Made by a program: the position numbers and the translations under genes. Positions 51,830-62,600 of a stretch of 64,000 nucleotides of DNA are shown here, one piece after another. Origin of the DNA: Azolla caroliniana (Eukaryota; Polypodiophyta). Under the pieces are notes generated by a model that ran no database searches, was not told where the DNA came from, and saw nothing but the letters and a program-made list of their open reading frames with translations. The DNA lies in contig JBHGNT010000005.1 in NCBI GenBank assembly GCA_043228905.1, forward strand, positions 12,028,001 through 12,092,000, read 5' to 3'. Numbering within the stretch: the first letter of the stretch is position 1; every line of letters begins with the position of its first letter.

Positions 51830-52070
51830 CCTTGAGATATCTGAAGAAGAATTTCAAATCATGGAAGATACCGATGATTTCGATTTTGCGAACAATCACA
51901 TGAACCAGATCTTCCCTTCGCAAAGCTTCATTCAGCGAGAAGACGAGAGCTTTGATAATGAAGCTTTAGGCTTGAAGATGATGACAATGAGGAAGATGAA
52001 ATGCGTGATAGTGATGATTTAGAAGAACATGATTCTTCGGAGCGAGTAAGCAAGTCTCATTCAGTTTAAA
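51810..52070 (+). pseudogene. Acidic coding-like fragment of unknown origin
   Basis: Reads SLEISEEEFQIMEDTDDFDF, then over a frame change DDDNEEDEMRDSDDLEEHDS and a TAA at about 52068. Strongly acidic and out of keeping with the CT-rich surroundings. It overlaps the sugar-transporter-like fragment on the other strand by a few bases, so at most one extends there. Origin unknown. Confidence 0.35.
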
Positions 52071-52212
52071 CTAGGTATTGAAAATCTATCAAGGTGCCAG
52101 AGAATGAATAGTGTTGAGAGAAACACAATTATGTGCATTCCATTCAACTACTGAAGAGGTTGCTGCCCTCCAACGAAAAAACAACAAGAGCAATTGAAGG
52201 AAATGTGGCGTG

Positions 52213-52341
52213 TGTTGGGATAAAAGTCCCACTCCGCCCACCTTGTATCTCTAGTGTGAACACATAGTTAACCTAACTATATAACTAGGTTACTTACCTT
52301 GTAAAGAAAGGTTTGAAGGTTAATGTAAGATAGTCTCTTCA

Positions 52342-52409
<68 letters not shown>

Positions 52410-52600
52410 AATCATAATTAGCTTACCCTAATGGCAAGTAATTTACACTATTAGCATTATTAGCACTACAAATATCTCTCTATTAGCACTATTCGAAACC
52501 CAATTTTCTCACCTCTCTATTACTCCACAAATATCTCTTATTTCACTAGATGCCACTGTTAATGGAATGTAGGGGTTGAACCCATGACCACCTAGTCTCC
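52213..52600. other. Possible LTR start, (CT)n tract and tRNA-like scrap
   Basis: TGTTGGGATAAAAGTCCCAC at 52213 looks like a copia LTR start but has no partner. A (CT)n tract fills 52345-52407. At 52565-52612, read on the minus strand, acctaatggagac and catgggttcaacccc recall a degraded tRNA-like module. Confidence 0.35.
52345..52407. repeat. (CT)n microsatellite
   Basis: About 31 CT units. Confidence 0.95.
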
Positions 52601-52611
52601 ATTAGGTGCGG

Positions 52612-53107
52612 ACGTAGCCGAACAATTAGTTGGCTACACGGATGCCGATTGGGCCAGAAATGCCCACGATCGTAGATCCACATCCGGATACGCATTCTTA
52701 TTGGGAACTGCGGCAATCGCATGGAGCAGTAAGAAGCAGCTGACAGTAGCACTGTTGAGCACAGAGGCCGAATATCGAGGGGCGACTGTCGCTACGTGCG
52801 AAGTCATTTGGCTGAAACGGCTATTACGGGATCTGCATGTGGATCCGATGATGATCTATTGCGACAACCTCAATAGTATCCACATTGCGAAAAACCATGT
52901 ATTCCACGCTCGGACCAAGCACTTTGAGGTGCACTACCATTTTGTCCACGAGTGTGTCCTTTCTGGTGAAGTCATACTAGTGTATGTTCTGACAGGTTGG
53001 CAGGTTGCCGACATCTTCACGAAGCCCCTTGGTCTCGACAAGTTGCGGAATTTCTCGAGTGAGTTGGGTTTGCGTCACCTCGACACACCGAACTTGAGGG
53101 GGAGATA
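52612..53107 (+). pseudogene. Cop-N RNase H (end of a copia pol)
   Basis: [80 protein letters not shown] and VADIFTKPLGLDKLRNFSSE. The frame stays open to LDTPNLRGR and a TAG (53106-53108). All sequence 5' of RNase H is missing. The stop lies inside the first polypurine-like tract. Confidence 0.88.
53093..53105 (+). other. First polypurine tract of Cop-N
   Basis: cttgagggggaga, overlapping the codons of NLRGR. The same 13 bases recur at 53602-53614 next to the LTR. Cop-O has cttgagggggaga at 58106. Confidence 0.75.
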
Positions 53108-53108
53108 G

Positions 53109-53463
53109 GAACATGAGCATGAAAGCAGCGACAGTGACCGCGATGCCGAATCAGATGAAGAATTTGATTTCGGGCCGGCTGAAGAAGCCGAAAAAGTAAG
53201 CAAGGGTCGTAACCGCAAGGAAGAGCCGAAGACAACCAAACAAGGGGTAGATAAGGCCGAGACCAAGATGTGGTCTGATGTTGTCAAGGGCCTAAAGTCA
53301 GAAGAAGAATTGGAGACAGCCAATTCGGATGTAAGTGGAAATGAATCGGGGGTGACCGATTCAATCGAAATGTTTGATTCGGACATTACGAATCGACTGA
53401 GGACCAAGCGAAAAAAAAGGGCAACGAAAGAGGCGCCAACACCGCAACAACAAGGGAGCTGAG
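53109..53463 (+). CDS. Acidic 3' ORF of Cop-N, in frame with pol after one TAG
   Basis: Directly after the pol TAG the same frame stays open for about 117 codons to TGA (53461-53463). It is acidic at first (SSDSDRDAESDEEFDFGPAE), then mixed (KMWSDVVKGLKSEEELETAN), and ends basic (RLRTKRKKRATKEAPTPQQQ). The first ATG is at 53268, so it would need readthrough of the TAG or a late start. It lies between two copies of the polypurine tract. No known domain was recognised; a captured host fragment or part of an extended gag/pol are both possible. Confidence 0.5.
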
Positions 53464-53601
53464 AAGGGCCACATGAGCAGTCAAGCCGACCGAAAGAGTC
53501 GAGGCGCGCGGAATCGGACGAGTCGAAGAGCGTGAGCGAGGCGTGAAGCCAAGAGAAGCCGGAGCGAAGATCCGGAGGAGCACGTGGAACCTCAAGTTGA
53601 G

Positions 53602-53619
53602 CTTGAGGGGGAGACTCAG
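53602..53619 (+). other. Second polypurine tract of Cop-N
   Basis: cttgagggggagactcag directly before the LTR start TGTTGAGATAC. Confidence 0.75.
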
Positions 53620-53912
53620 TGTTGAGATACAAGCTCGACATTGGATGCATAAAACCGTACGCACAACATGGTCGTAGCGGTGCGTAAACCGAAAGGCCGT
53701 TAGAATGTTATTCCTCGTAAGGAATAATTTTGGAAGCAAGTGTAGGATGCTCATTTATGAGCGGTCAAGTACGGACAGTACTTGTGTCGGCCCAAAAGTC
53801 AGGGCTTGTATAAAAGGTGCTCACTATGAACGAAGTATGTGCAGAGAACATATAGAGAATTATTTTTAATATAGTTTTGTTTTTTGCTCTCTCTCTGTCT
53901 CTCCCTCTCCTT
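53620..53912 (+). mobile_element. LTR shared by Cop-N and Cop-O
   Basis: TGTTGAGATACAAGCTCGAC onwards, matching the LTR at 40701-41016, with ttgtataaaaggtgctcact as the TATA region. The 3' end in a CT-rich stretch is approximate. No clear primer-binding site follows, and the gag start is lost. Confidence 0.78.
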
Positions 53913-54002
53913 CTTTGTGATTTTTTCATTTCATTGAACTATCATACTTCGGAACTCTGTACTCTGTGTCGTACGCATACACTTCCGCTCACGTATTCTT
54001 TT

Positions 54003-54780
54003 ACAGGAGCAAACGATGCAGCCCTGGATGCAACACAAAAGTATTTCCCGGCTTGGGAACAAGCGGCAAGCGGAGTTCTATACTGCTTTGCATCATGTGT
54101 GAGCGATCAATTGTTGAGCTACATCTGGTACGCCAAGATGCCAAGATATGCATGGGCGAATCTGAAATGGATGTTTGCTGATAGCACGACGGCCAAGAAG
54201 TTGCAGCTTAGACAAGAGCTGAGCAATGTCCGACAAAAGGATTAGCCAATGGCCAATTACATAGCCCGGATCAAGGAAATTTGTGATTCCCTCACCTTCA
54301 TCAATATGACCGTCAAGGAGGACGAAAAGGTGTAGGTCTGCCTCAAAGGGTTGGCCTCAAAGTTCGGGGCATTCCGAACAGTGTTCTGCACGTGGAAGAA
54401 TACGCCTTCATTCTTCAAGCTACAATCAATGTTGCTCATTGAAGAGAACCACGTGGGTGTGTTGATGAGTGTGCACGCCGACAACAAGATGTTCTACATG
54501 GAGGCGGACGAGGTGGGTCGGCACGCAATAGAGGCGGCCAACAGGAGTAGGATCGAAGGCACAGAAGTAGTGCCAACAGAAGTTCCGAACCCTCCACGAG
54601 CAGGGGGAGTCATGGCGGTGCCGGAAGTCAGCAAGGAAAAGCCGCCACAGTCTATTGGTACTGTGGCCGAAAGGGTCATAGAGAGAGTGAGTGTTGGAAG
54701 AAACGCACTGATTCGGACAGAGTCGGATCGAGTCGGGGTGACACAGATAGGCATCACCGATCACACTTAGTCGAGAAAGG
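54003..54780 (+). pseudogene. Cop-O gag
   Basis: ANDAALDATQKYFPAWEQAA, SGVLYCFASCVSDQLLSYIW, RYAWANLKWMFADSTTAKKL, LQLRQELSNVRQKD, TAG, PMANYIARIKEICDSLTFIN, a stop (54333), and VCLKGLASKFGAFRTVFCTW. A zinc knuckle in a second frame (about 54645-54705) reads VYWYCGRKGHRESECWKK with the first Cys replaced by Tyr. Different from Cop-E and Cop-P gags. Confidence 0.85.
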
Positions 54781-56430
54781 AGACCAAGCCGAAACGGGCC
54801 CCACACTTGTAATGAAGCACAAGGCAAATCAGACATGGGTGTACGTACCATAAAGCCGGAGAGGTCTACTACGTAGATTCCTAAGCCTCAAATCATATGA
54901 TGAACCATGTCAAATGGTTCTCAAGCTTGGAAAAACCGGGAGTTGTCGAGATCGGCGACAACATCGTGCACCCCATTAAACATGTGGGTGATGTACCACT
55001 TAGCCATGTCAGACGAAAGGGGCTAATGTGGAATGTGTTGCACGTCCTGAAAATTGCAAAGAACTTGGTATCTGTCAAATAGATTGTCGATCAGGGCATG
55101 CAGGTCCGATTTAATCACCACAACTGCTTCATCGAAGGCGAGGGTCGGCTGATAGCGCAAGGGCACAGAGATGGGAGGATGTTTATCTGCAAAACAAATG
55201 ATGTTGGCACCGCAATGTTTTGCAAGAGGACAAAAGGGCAAATCTGACATCCACATGTGGCACAAGTGGATCGGCCACATCAATTATCAGAAATTTCAAG
55301 AACTTCAGTCAAAGTAGGTAGTTTTCGGACAACCGAAGTTCAGTGGCCGAAAGGCCTAGATATGTGAAGCTTGTCAACTTGGGAAGCAGCATAGGCTTCC
55401 ATTCCCCAATGAAAAGAATCGGAGTTGGAATAGACTTGATCTTGTCCACACGAATGTATGGGGACCAACAAGTTGCATGAGCATGGGCGGGAGTCGATAT
55501 TTCGTCTCCTTCATCGACGACTTCAACCGGCAAACTTGGGTTTACCTCATTGAGAAGAAGAGCAAAGTCTTCTCCTATTTCCAGGACCTGAAAAGTCTAG
55601 TCGAAAGGGAAATAAAGAGGAAGATCAAGTGTCTATGGTCGAATAGCGAATAGCGGAAAAGAATGCTTTTCCGGCCAGTTCACAAGTTATCTAAGGCAAA
55701 AAGGAATCCGAAGGGAGTTCTCCTGCAAATACACGTCGGAGCAAAATTGCGTGGCCAAGAGATAGAACCGAACACTAGTAGAAATGGTTAGGGTGATGTT
55801 GGAGGAGAAAAGCATGCCAAGAAGTTATTGGGCAAAAGTGATCCGGATAGCCGTATATATACAAAATCGAATTTCTACCTCCAGAGCAAAGGTGGCACCG
55901 CACGAACTGTACTTCAGGCAGAAGCCAAATTTAGCACACCTCAAGGTATTCAGTAGTATCGCATATGTGCACGTGCTAGATGAGAGATGAAAGAAGTTAG
56001 ATGCCAAGGTTGGGAAGTATATCTTGGTCTGCTACTTACACAAGCAGAAGGGGCACAAGTGCTACAACCCACGGACAAAGCAAGTGCGGGTGAGCCACGA
56101 CATTGTCTTTGATGAATCAGCGTCTTGGTACTCCCTTCAGTTTCCGACTCTCGAAGACTCCGAGCCGATTGCTATGGATGAGTCCAGTGAGACCAAGATG
56201 CCCCTAGATGAAGAAGAAATCAGAACTCAAGAGGAGAGTTCGATCTCATTTCAGCTAAGCGGGCCAAATGAGGGGTTGAGCCTGAACAGCCGGCCGAATG
56301 AAGAGTCGACGAGTAGTGGAGACTCGTCTATGCAATCCCCGTGCCAAAAGCTGATGAGATGGCTTACACGCAAGGAGAAGGGGAAGATGAAGTTGATGGA
56401 ATACAACACAAAGGCCGATGCATCGGATTA
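54781..56430 (+). pseudogene. Cop-O protease and integrase, heavily broken
   Basis: Protease: EVYYVDS then TAA then ASNHMMNHVKWFSS, so the Gly codon of DSGAS is a stop. GEIGDNIVHPIKHVGDV-like and VLHVLKIAKNLVSVK follow. Integrase blocks appear in shifting frames: HKWIGHINYQKF near 55260, RHRLPFPNEKNRSWNRLDLV near 55390-55440, FVSFIDDFNRQTWVYLIEKK near 55500, NSGNSGKECFSGQF-like near 55640, EMVRVMLEEKSMPRSYWAKV and HLKVFSSIAYVHVLDER near 55780-55985. An acidic linker ends at 56429. Confidence 0.8.
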
Positions 56431-57545
56431 GGAAGAATCTAACATGGCCCATAGCGATAAGGAACCTCCAGATTTGAGGTCTGATGCAACCAAGAGGGCA
56501 ATAAAATCGGCCAACCAGAAGTTGCGTCGATCCACCCACCAGAAGAACCTGGTAATCCGGTACGGGTAGAATGAGTATATGGCGCATCATTATGCGTACA
56601 TGGTGAAGGTGGTAGAAGTGTGTCAACCAGAGAGCTATGTAGAGCCGGCGAAGGATGCCAATTGGTGGAAGGTCATGGAGGAAGAGATGCCACACTAGTG
56701 CAGAATGAGACATGGGACCTAGTGGACGCCCCCAAGGGTGCAAATCCAATCAAATGCAAACGGGTGTACAAGGTCAAGTACAATACAGCTCGGTAACCGG
56801 TACAAGGCCCGACTAGTGGCCAAGGGCTACGCACATCGATTACGATGAGATGTGCGCGCCAATCGTAAAGATGACAACCGTCTGTGTGTTGCTAGGAGGG
56901 ATGGCATCTACACCAGATGAACGTCAAGAATGTGTTCCTGCAATGAGAGCTTGAGGAACAAGTGTATATAGTGCAACCTCTTGGATTTCAAACTGCATTG
57001 AACACGTTGATCGTTTGCTGACTGAAGAAATCATTGTACGGATTAAATCAAGCTCTACGTGCCTGGAATGCAAAGATCACGCAAAGATTGCGTCAGATGG
57101 GGTTTGCTCCGTCGAAGTCAGACTCGTCACTGTTCATCCGGTATGTATTTTTCTTAACATTGATGATTTAGTCATTACCGGCGCTGACCTTGAAGAAATC
57201 GGATGCATGAAGTCCCAACTTGCGGCATCATTTGAGATGAAGGATCTAGGGGACCTTCATTACTTGTTTGAGATTGGAGTGATCCGCACCCAAGAAGAGC
57301 TACTAATCAGCCAACGACATTATATGTTGAGTATGCTCTTCAAGTTTGGTCTGACGGACTGCAAATCCCTCTCAATTCCTCTTGATAGAAACGTTAAGCT
57401 TCATCAAGGATTTGGAGCGGCATTCAACGCGACACGGTTCCGAAAAATTGTCAGAAGTCTCATCTACTTGACCATCACCAGGTTGGACCTGAGCTATTCA
57501 GTCGGCTTGATTAGTCAATTTATGTTGCAACCGACGATCTAGCAT
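56431..57545 (+). pseudogene. Cop-O reverse transcriptase, heavily broken
   Basis: [32 protein letters not shown] near 56800, then IDYDEMCAPIVKMTTVCVLL in shifted frames. The catalytic block is CIFLNIDDLVITGADLEEIG (about 57147-57205), with NIDD in place of YVDD. ASFEMKDLGDLHYLFEIGVI, ISQRHYMLSMLFKFGLTDCK and LTITRLDLSYSVGLISQFML follow. At least eight stops or frame changes. Confidence 0.85.
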
Positions 57546-58120
57546 CTTTAGTGCGCAGAGAGAATCTTGAGATTTGTAAGCAGCACGAAAGATAGGGAAT
57601 TGTTGTATCCGACCGATGTAGTTAGACAGCTTGTCGGCTACACGGATGCCGACTAGGCCAGAAATGCCAGAGATCGCCAATCGACATCGGGTTATGTGTT
57701 CTTCTTGGGGAGTGCAGCGATTGCCTGGAGCAGTAAAAAACACTCGACAATGGCATTGTCGAGCACTGAGGCCGAATACTTAGGAGCGACTATCTCAATG
57801 TGCGAAGCCATCTAGCTCAAATGGTTATTGAGAGATTTGTAGGTGGAGTTGTCCGAATCGACAATAATATACTGTGACAACCTCAACAGTATCCAACTAG
57901 CAAAAAACCTTGTCTTCCACACCCAAAAAAAGCGCATTGAGGTGTACTATCATTGCGTCCGCAAGATAGTCCTCTCCAGTGAAGTCGAACTTGTGCATGT
58001 TCTAACAAATCGGCAAGTTGTCGATATTTTCACCAAACCTCGTGGCCTAGACAAGTTGCGGCAATTCTCAACTATGCTTGGTCCACAACATCTCAACTTG
58101 CCGAACTTGAGGGGGAGAAA
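57546..58120 (+). pseudogene. Cop-O RNase H and polypurine tract
   Basis: [73 protein letters not shown] and VVDIFTKPRGLDKLRQFSTM. The frame runs through LPNLRGRNERYHCVKVTSEE to a TAA (58170-58172), so unlike Cop-N no stop sits in the polypurine tract (58106-58120). No LTR follows; the 3' LTR is missing. Confidence 0.85.
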
Positions 58121-58534
58121 CGAACGTTATCATTGTGTCAAAGTTACAAGTGAGGAACCAATTGAAGTTTAAATAGAGCTTATTCTTCATATATGTAGAT
58201 CCATAAAAATATTTTCCTAGCTTATAAGAGGCAACGCATCTTCCAACACTTGCACTCTTACACGAACAAATGGTTTAAACCAAGTTTCAAGAAGAAACTT
58301 TGGAGTTCAAAGTGAACCTTCCGATGCTCGATACCTAAGGAGAATTTCAAACCCAATTGCATTAATGTACTAAAAAGTCATGGCCCTTCATATCAGTGTT
58401 GTAATTCTAATTTCAATACTATTGTGATCATTGTCAGCTTGTGGCTTCTAAGTTTGTAATGTAACATAGGCATCCTTCGTCTAGATAAAATGAGCGGATG
58501 ACTTTGACCATTTCGAAACCTAATCTAATAGGGC

Positions 58535-58600
<66 letters not shown>

Positions 58601-59039
58601 TTGTGCGCCCATGTGCATTACTTCTAGGTGCATTAGATTGATCACTTGTCTTTCTCTCAATCTGAGTTCTCTATGATTGTTGAGGCCACATTATGGCTCA
58701 GCTTGGCATTTACCTACAGTTGGCAAAATTGGAAATCAATCTAATCAAGTACCCACCATATTAAAGACTTAATTGAACATACTATAGTTAAGTAAGAAAT
58801 TAGTTTGCAAGATCTAAATGCTTAAACAATATATTAACATAATCATATAGGAATATTAACAAGGTTTAGAGTAAATCTCTTAATATTGTTTTAAACAATA
58901 TACTAAAAAACGAGAGATAGAAGCTCTAACCCAAATCTAGGAATAGAGAAGCAGCTCTAAAAAGTCATAATGATGACCGTCTAATGTCTTTTAAATTGCC
59001 TTAGTTCTTTCCATGGAAGGGTGGCAAGGTTTTACATTC
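58121..59039. other. Gene-free AT-rich stretch with a TG repeat
   Basis: No supported ORF. A (TG)n tract fills 58535-58593. AT content rises beyond 58600, as in the introns of the ABCA gene, so this is probably the border between repeat land and the host gene's 3' flank. Confidence 0.6.
58535..58599. repeat. (TG)n microsatellite
   Basis: About 29 TG units followed by cgcgcg. Confidence 0.95.
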
Positions 59040-59297
59040 TTATCTTTTCCTCTTTTTTATTCTTTCCTTGCAGTTGCGAATAAACAGAGTTACATCTATA
59101 GTTGGAATAAGTGGAAAAAATTGTGCATTGACCATGATTTGAATGTCTCGTTGTAGGACAATCAACCACCTCTCGAGACTTATCATTAGTGGAACCTTTA
59201 TTGAGGTAAAAAAATATGCTCTTTGATATTGTGGGGTGTAGTGAAAGGCATCAGTCATGGGATCTTTAATATCAAACTTAAACTGATTACAAAACAT
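59040..59297 (-). other. Small ORF downstream of the ABCA stop, doubtful
   Basis: An 85-codon minus-strand frame (FKFDIKDPMTDAFHYTPQYQ at its start) preceded by gtaatcag, a possible splice acceptor. It could be 3' untranslated sequence or an alternative last exon. No domain recognised. Confidence 0.25.
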
Positions 59298-59378
59298 GCA
59301 ATGGGTTCATGAAAGGAATCCTTATGGGCAATCTAACAATGCAATGGTATTTTATGCACTGCCTAGATGACTACTTTC

Positions 59379-59669
59379 CTAACTTGTCTTCTGTTTCTCC
59401 ATTTCTGAACTACTAGGGTAATTATTAATCTGAGCAGAGCCTGATTCTCCACACACACTGCCTTCTCCAGTCATATCATGATGAATTGCACATTCTATTT
59501 CCTCTGCATTGATCTCTGAAATATTAATGGAATCTTTACACATTGCGCCTTCTTCAGTCATGTCATGATAAACTTCACATCCTGCCTCTGGTACACAAAT
59601 ATGTGCAGTTCTATCTTGCTGTGTGACCAGATCGTTGGACACCATGGTCAATGATTCCTTGATACTAAC
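59379..59669 (-). CDS. Last ABCA exon: C-terminal tail
   Basis: Acceptor TTACAG before 59669; reads VSIKESLTMVSNDLVTQQDR to EMEKQKTS and stop at 59379-59381. Acidic, with an imperfect repeat: CEVYHDMTEEGAMCKDS and CAIHHDMTGEGSVCGES. The reading joins in phase with the previous exon (LSKGTTS). The tail is not part of the ATP-binding core; its role is unknown. Confidence 0.75.
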   Translation of the reverse strand, partial: VSIKESLTMVSNDLVTQQDRTAHICVPEAGCEVYHDMTEEGAMCKDSINISEINAEEIECAIHHDMTGEGSVCGESGSAQINNYPSSSEMEKQKTS

Positions 59670-62600
59670 CTGTAATCACAAGAGAAATCAAACTTAGAAG
59701 TTCACTACTTCGCAAAAATAAGCAATTGACTTTAGGGTGATAGAACAAGACTGAAAATCAACAATGCATCTTTAAGCTCTTTCTCAAACGTTCTCCTGAT
59801 AGGACTTCCCTACCCCTAGTTGAAACATGATGTAGTCCAGATGTTCTATATATGCATATTAGAAACCAATCATTTTTACATTATTAAATAAACTTACACT
59901 GGTTGTTCCTTTTGATAATGATTCATCAAGCCCTTCTGACTGCTGTGTCATCTTCAAAAATACTTTTTCTAATGTTGTCAAGCTAATGTGGATATCAGCG
60001 ATTTTTAGTTCATCCTTCATTACTTGTAGAGTTTTGAAAATTTCCTGTAGTTACATGGCTTATTAATTTCTTTCAAATTGTTGATTTATGGAAATTTCCT
60101 TCATAGAATTTGAAAACTGATTTGGGTCCTGACGCTATTTCCACTTATGATATGAGTGTGTCTGTCAAATGGTGATGTGAGAGCTTCACATACATTTTTA
60201 TGAGTTTCCTTGATAATTAAATAAGTTAACATGATATCCACATTGTTGGATTGCCTCTTAAGATTTTGACGAGTAAAATATGAATTTCAACCATGATGAA
60301 AAGGTAAATTCCCTACTTTCATCTACATAAATTCAGAAGATTCAAACATTCATCAACATCAGACAAGAAGTAAATGGAACCTAACGGATGAGAACTAGTG
60401 AGAGATTTCATGAAAAATCAGCATCCTCTCACAGATGTATATATCCGTAAGTGACTTATCCACACAATTTATAAACAATCCAGAAAGAGACATTAGGTAT
60501 TACTGATAAAAGTGTTTCTTTGTGATAAGGAACAACAAAAGTGAGTAAGTCCACGCTTTCTTCTGTGGCGGCAACATCCAAATGCTGTTTTGAAAGCAAG
60601 CACAGCATGTGAGTAGTTTGAAAAATATACTTGTAAATATTCTTAAACGAGACTCATTGCAACAACCTGTTTGAAGAAGCATTTTATAGAAGTTTTGGGT
60701 AATCTATATCCTGTATAGAACTTATCTGGAGAAGCATGATCTTTTTGTATCCGGATATTGACAATATACCCATCTCCAAAACGTGACTTTAGCCATATTG
60801 GCGTGCCAATACAGCATAATTCACCCCTGGTCATTATAGCGATTCGATCACCAAGAATATCTGCTTCCTCCATGGAATGTGTTGTCAAAATTATGGCACG
60901 CCCCACTTTTGCAGCCTCTATCACACTCCATACATGTCTGCGTGTTACAGGATCCATTCCGGTTGTCTGTAAATCTCATCAAACACGTGAACATTATTCC
61001 AGACTCGGCGGCATATTAAGTAAAAGCACCTTAAAATAACTCACATAATTATATTACTGGTGTTTACAGTTGATGACTATTAAGTAAACGCACCTTAAAA
61101 TAACTCACATAATTATATTGCTAGTGTTTAAAGTTAATGACTATTAAGTGAGAATTGCAACAATCTTATCCAGCCAACAGTAGCCATTTAAGGGAAGCAT
61201 ATGTTATTTTTGTACGTATAAGATTTATAAGGGGTATTTACAGGCTCATCAAGGCAGACAAATTTTGGATCACCAATCAAAGCAATAGCAACACTAAGAC
61301 GCCTTTTCATTCCTCCACTGTAATTTTCAGCCTTCACATTCTTCACATCTGACAATTTAACACGTTCGAGCAACTCCAAACAATGCTTTTACAAAGCCCA
61401 AAATAGATCCTGTTAGGGTCAGTTGAAGGCAAAAGTGGATAAGAGAAAACACATAACCACTGTATAAGATACATTATATAAGAAACTACCTTACTTTTTT
61501 TATATGGGATGGATGCAAACCCTTGATGCTTGCAAACAAATATAGGTGTTCTAGCCCAGTCAGGACATCCCATAAAATGTTAAACTGCAAATAAATTTGT
61601 GTGAGACTATAAACTCGTCAACAAATGCGAGAAAAAGAGTACAACAGAACTAAAACAACCTGCGGACAAACGCCCATATATCTTCTTATTTGAGACATTC
61701 CAATTGAACTTCTTATAGATTTTCCATACACCAAAACTACATACAATCAAATAGAGACAAAGACACATTCAGTAAATTCATTAAATAAATATAAGCTTTA
61801 TAATCAATCTCTTTTAGAATGCCTTATATGTAGTGTATTTATTAATTTAATTTTTGCCATATTTACCGTTTCCATCTGTGATAGGTAATATTCCTGTTAT
61901 GCAACTGATTGTTGTGGTTTTTCCAGCACCATTTTGTCCAAGCAGGCAAAACAGAGAATCTTTTTCAATGTTCATCCATAATCCCTGCATTTAAAAATAT
62001 CCACTTTTTCACATTTTAGCACGTACTACCATGACAATAACACCGAGACCAAGTATCCAACCCAGATGCCATCATGATCAACCATGTACATGAAATATAC
62101 AATCTGGTGGGAGAATTGTATCCCCATAGGTACATTCAAAAGTTGATGGTTAAAGACTTTGTTGAATTTGCACATTCTCTGATAGCACTGAAAGAGCCAA
62201 TAGTATGCAATGGATCCCATGAGAGGTGTGTACAGGTGTACCCTGATACATGAGACCAAGCAAAAGAGGCTGAAATTCGAATGGTGGCACCATGACGAAT
62301 TCAGATAATAAGCATAATGTGTATTTCAATTTGTCTAGGGAGTCTTCACACATACACGTCCATATATGTTTATTATGAGAGAATCTGTAAAATGTCCATA
62401 TTTTGTCTCAAGTATTTTTTGCCAAGCTTTTTTATGGACCCAAAAAATAGGCCACAATAAAAGGCTAATGCTAACCTTATATTATTAATCTTCCTTAAAT
62501 ATCTATGTTTCCATTGAAATCTCTTCACATATCAAAGTTTTGATCATTGTCTCTGAGCAAGCAGCCAACTTTTCAAATGATTTTTCTCATGGTACCAGAG

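Noticed and set aside
59040-59297. An additional coding exon of the ABCA gene
   Set aside because: It follows an in-frame stop and lacks a matching donor; kept only as a doubtful feature.
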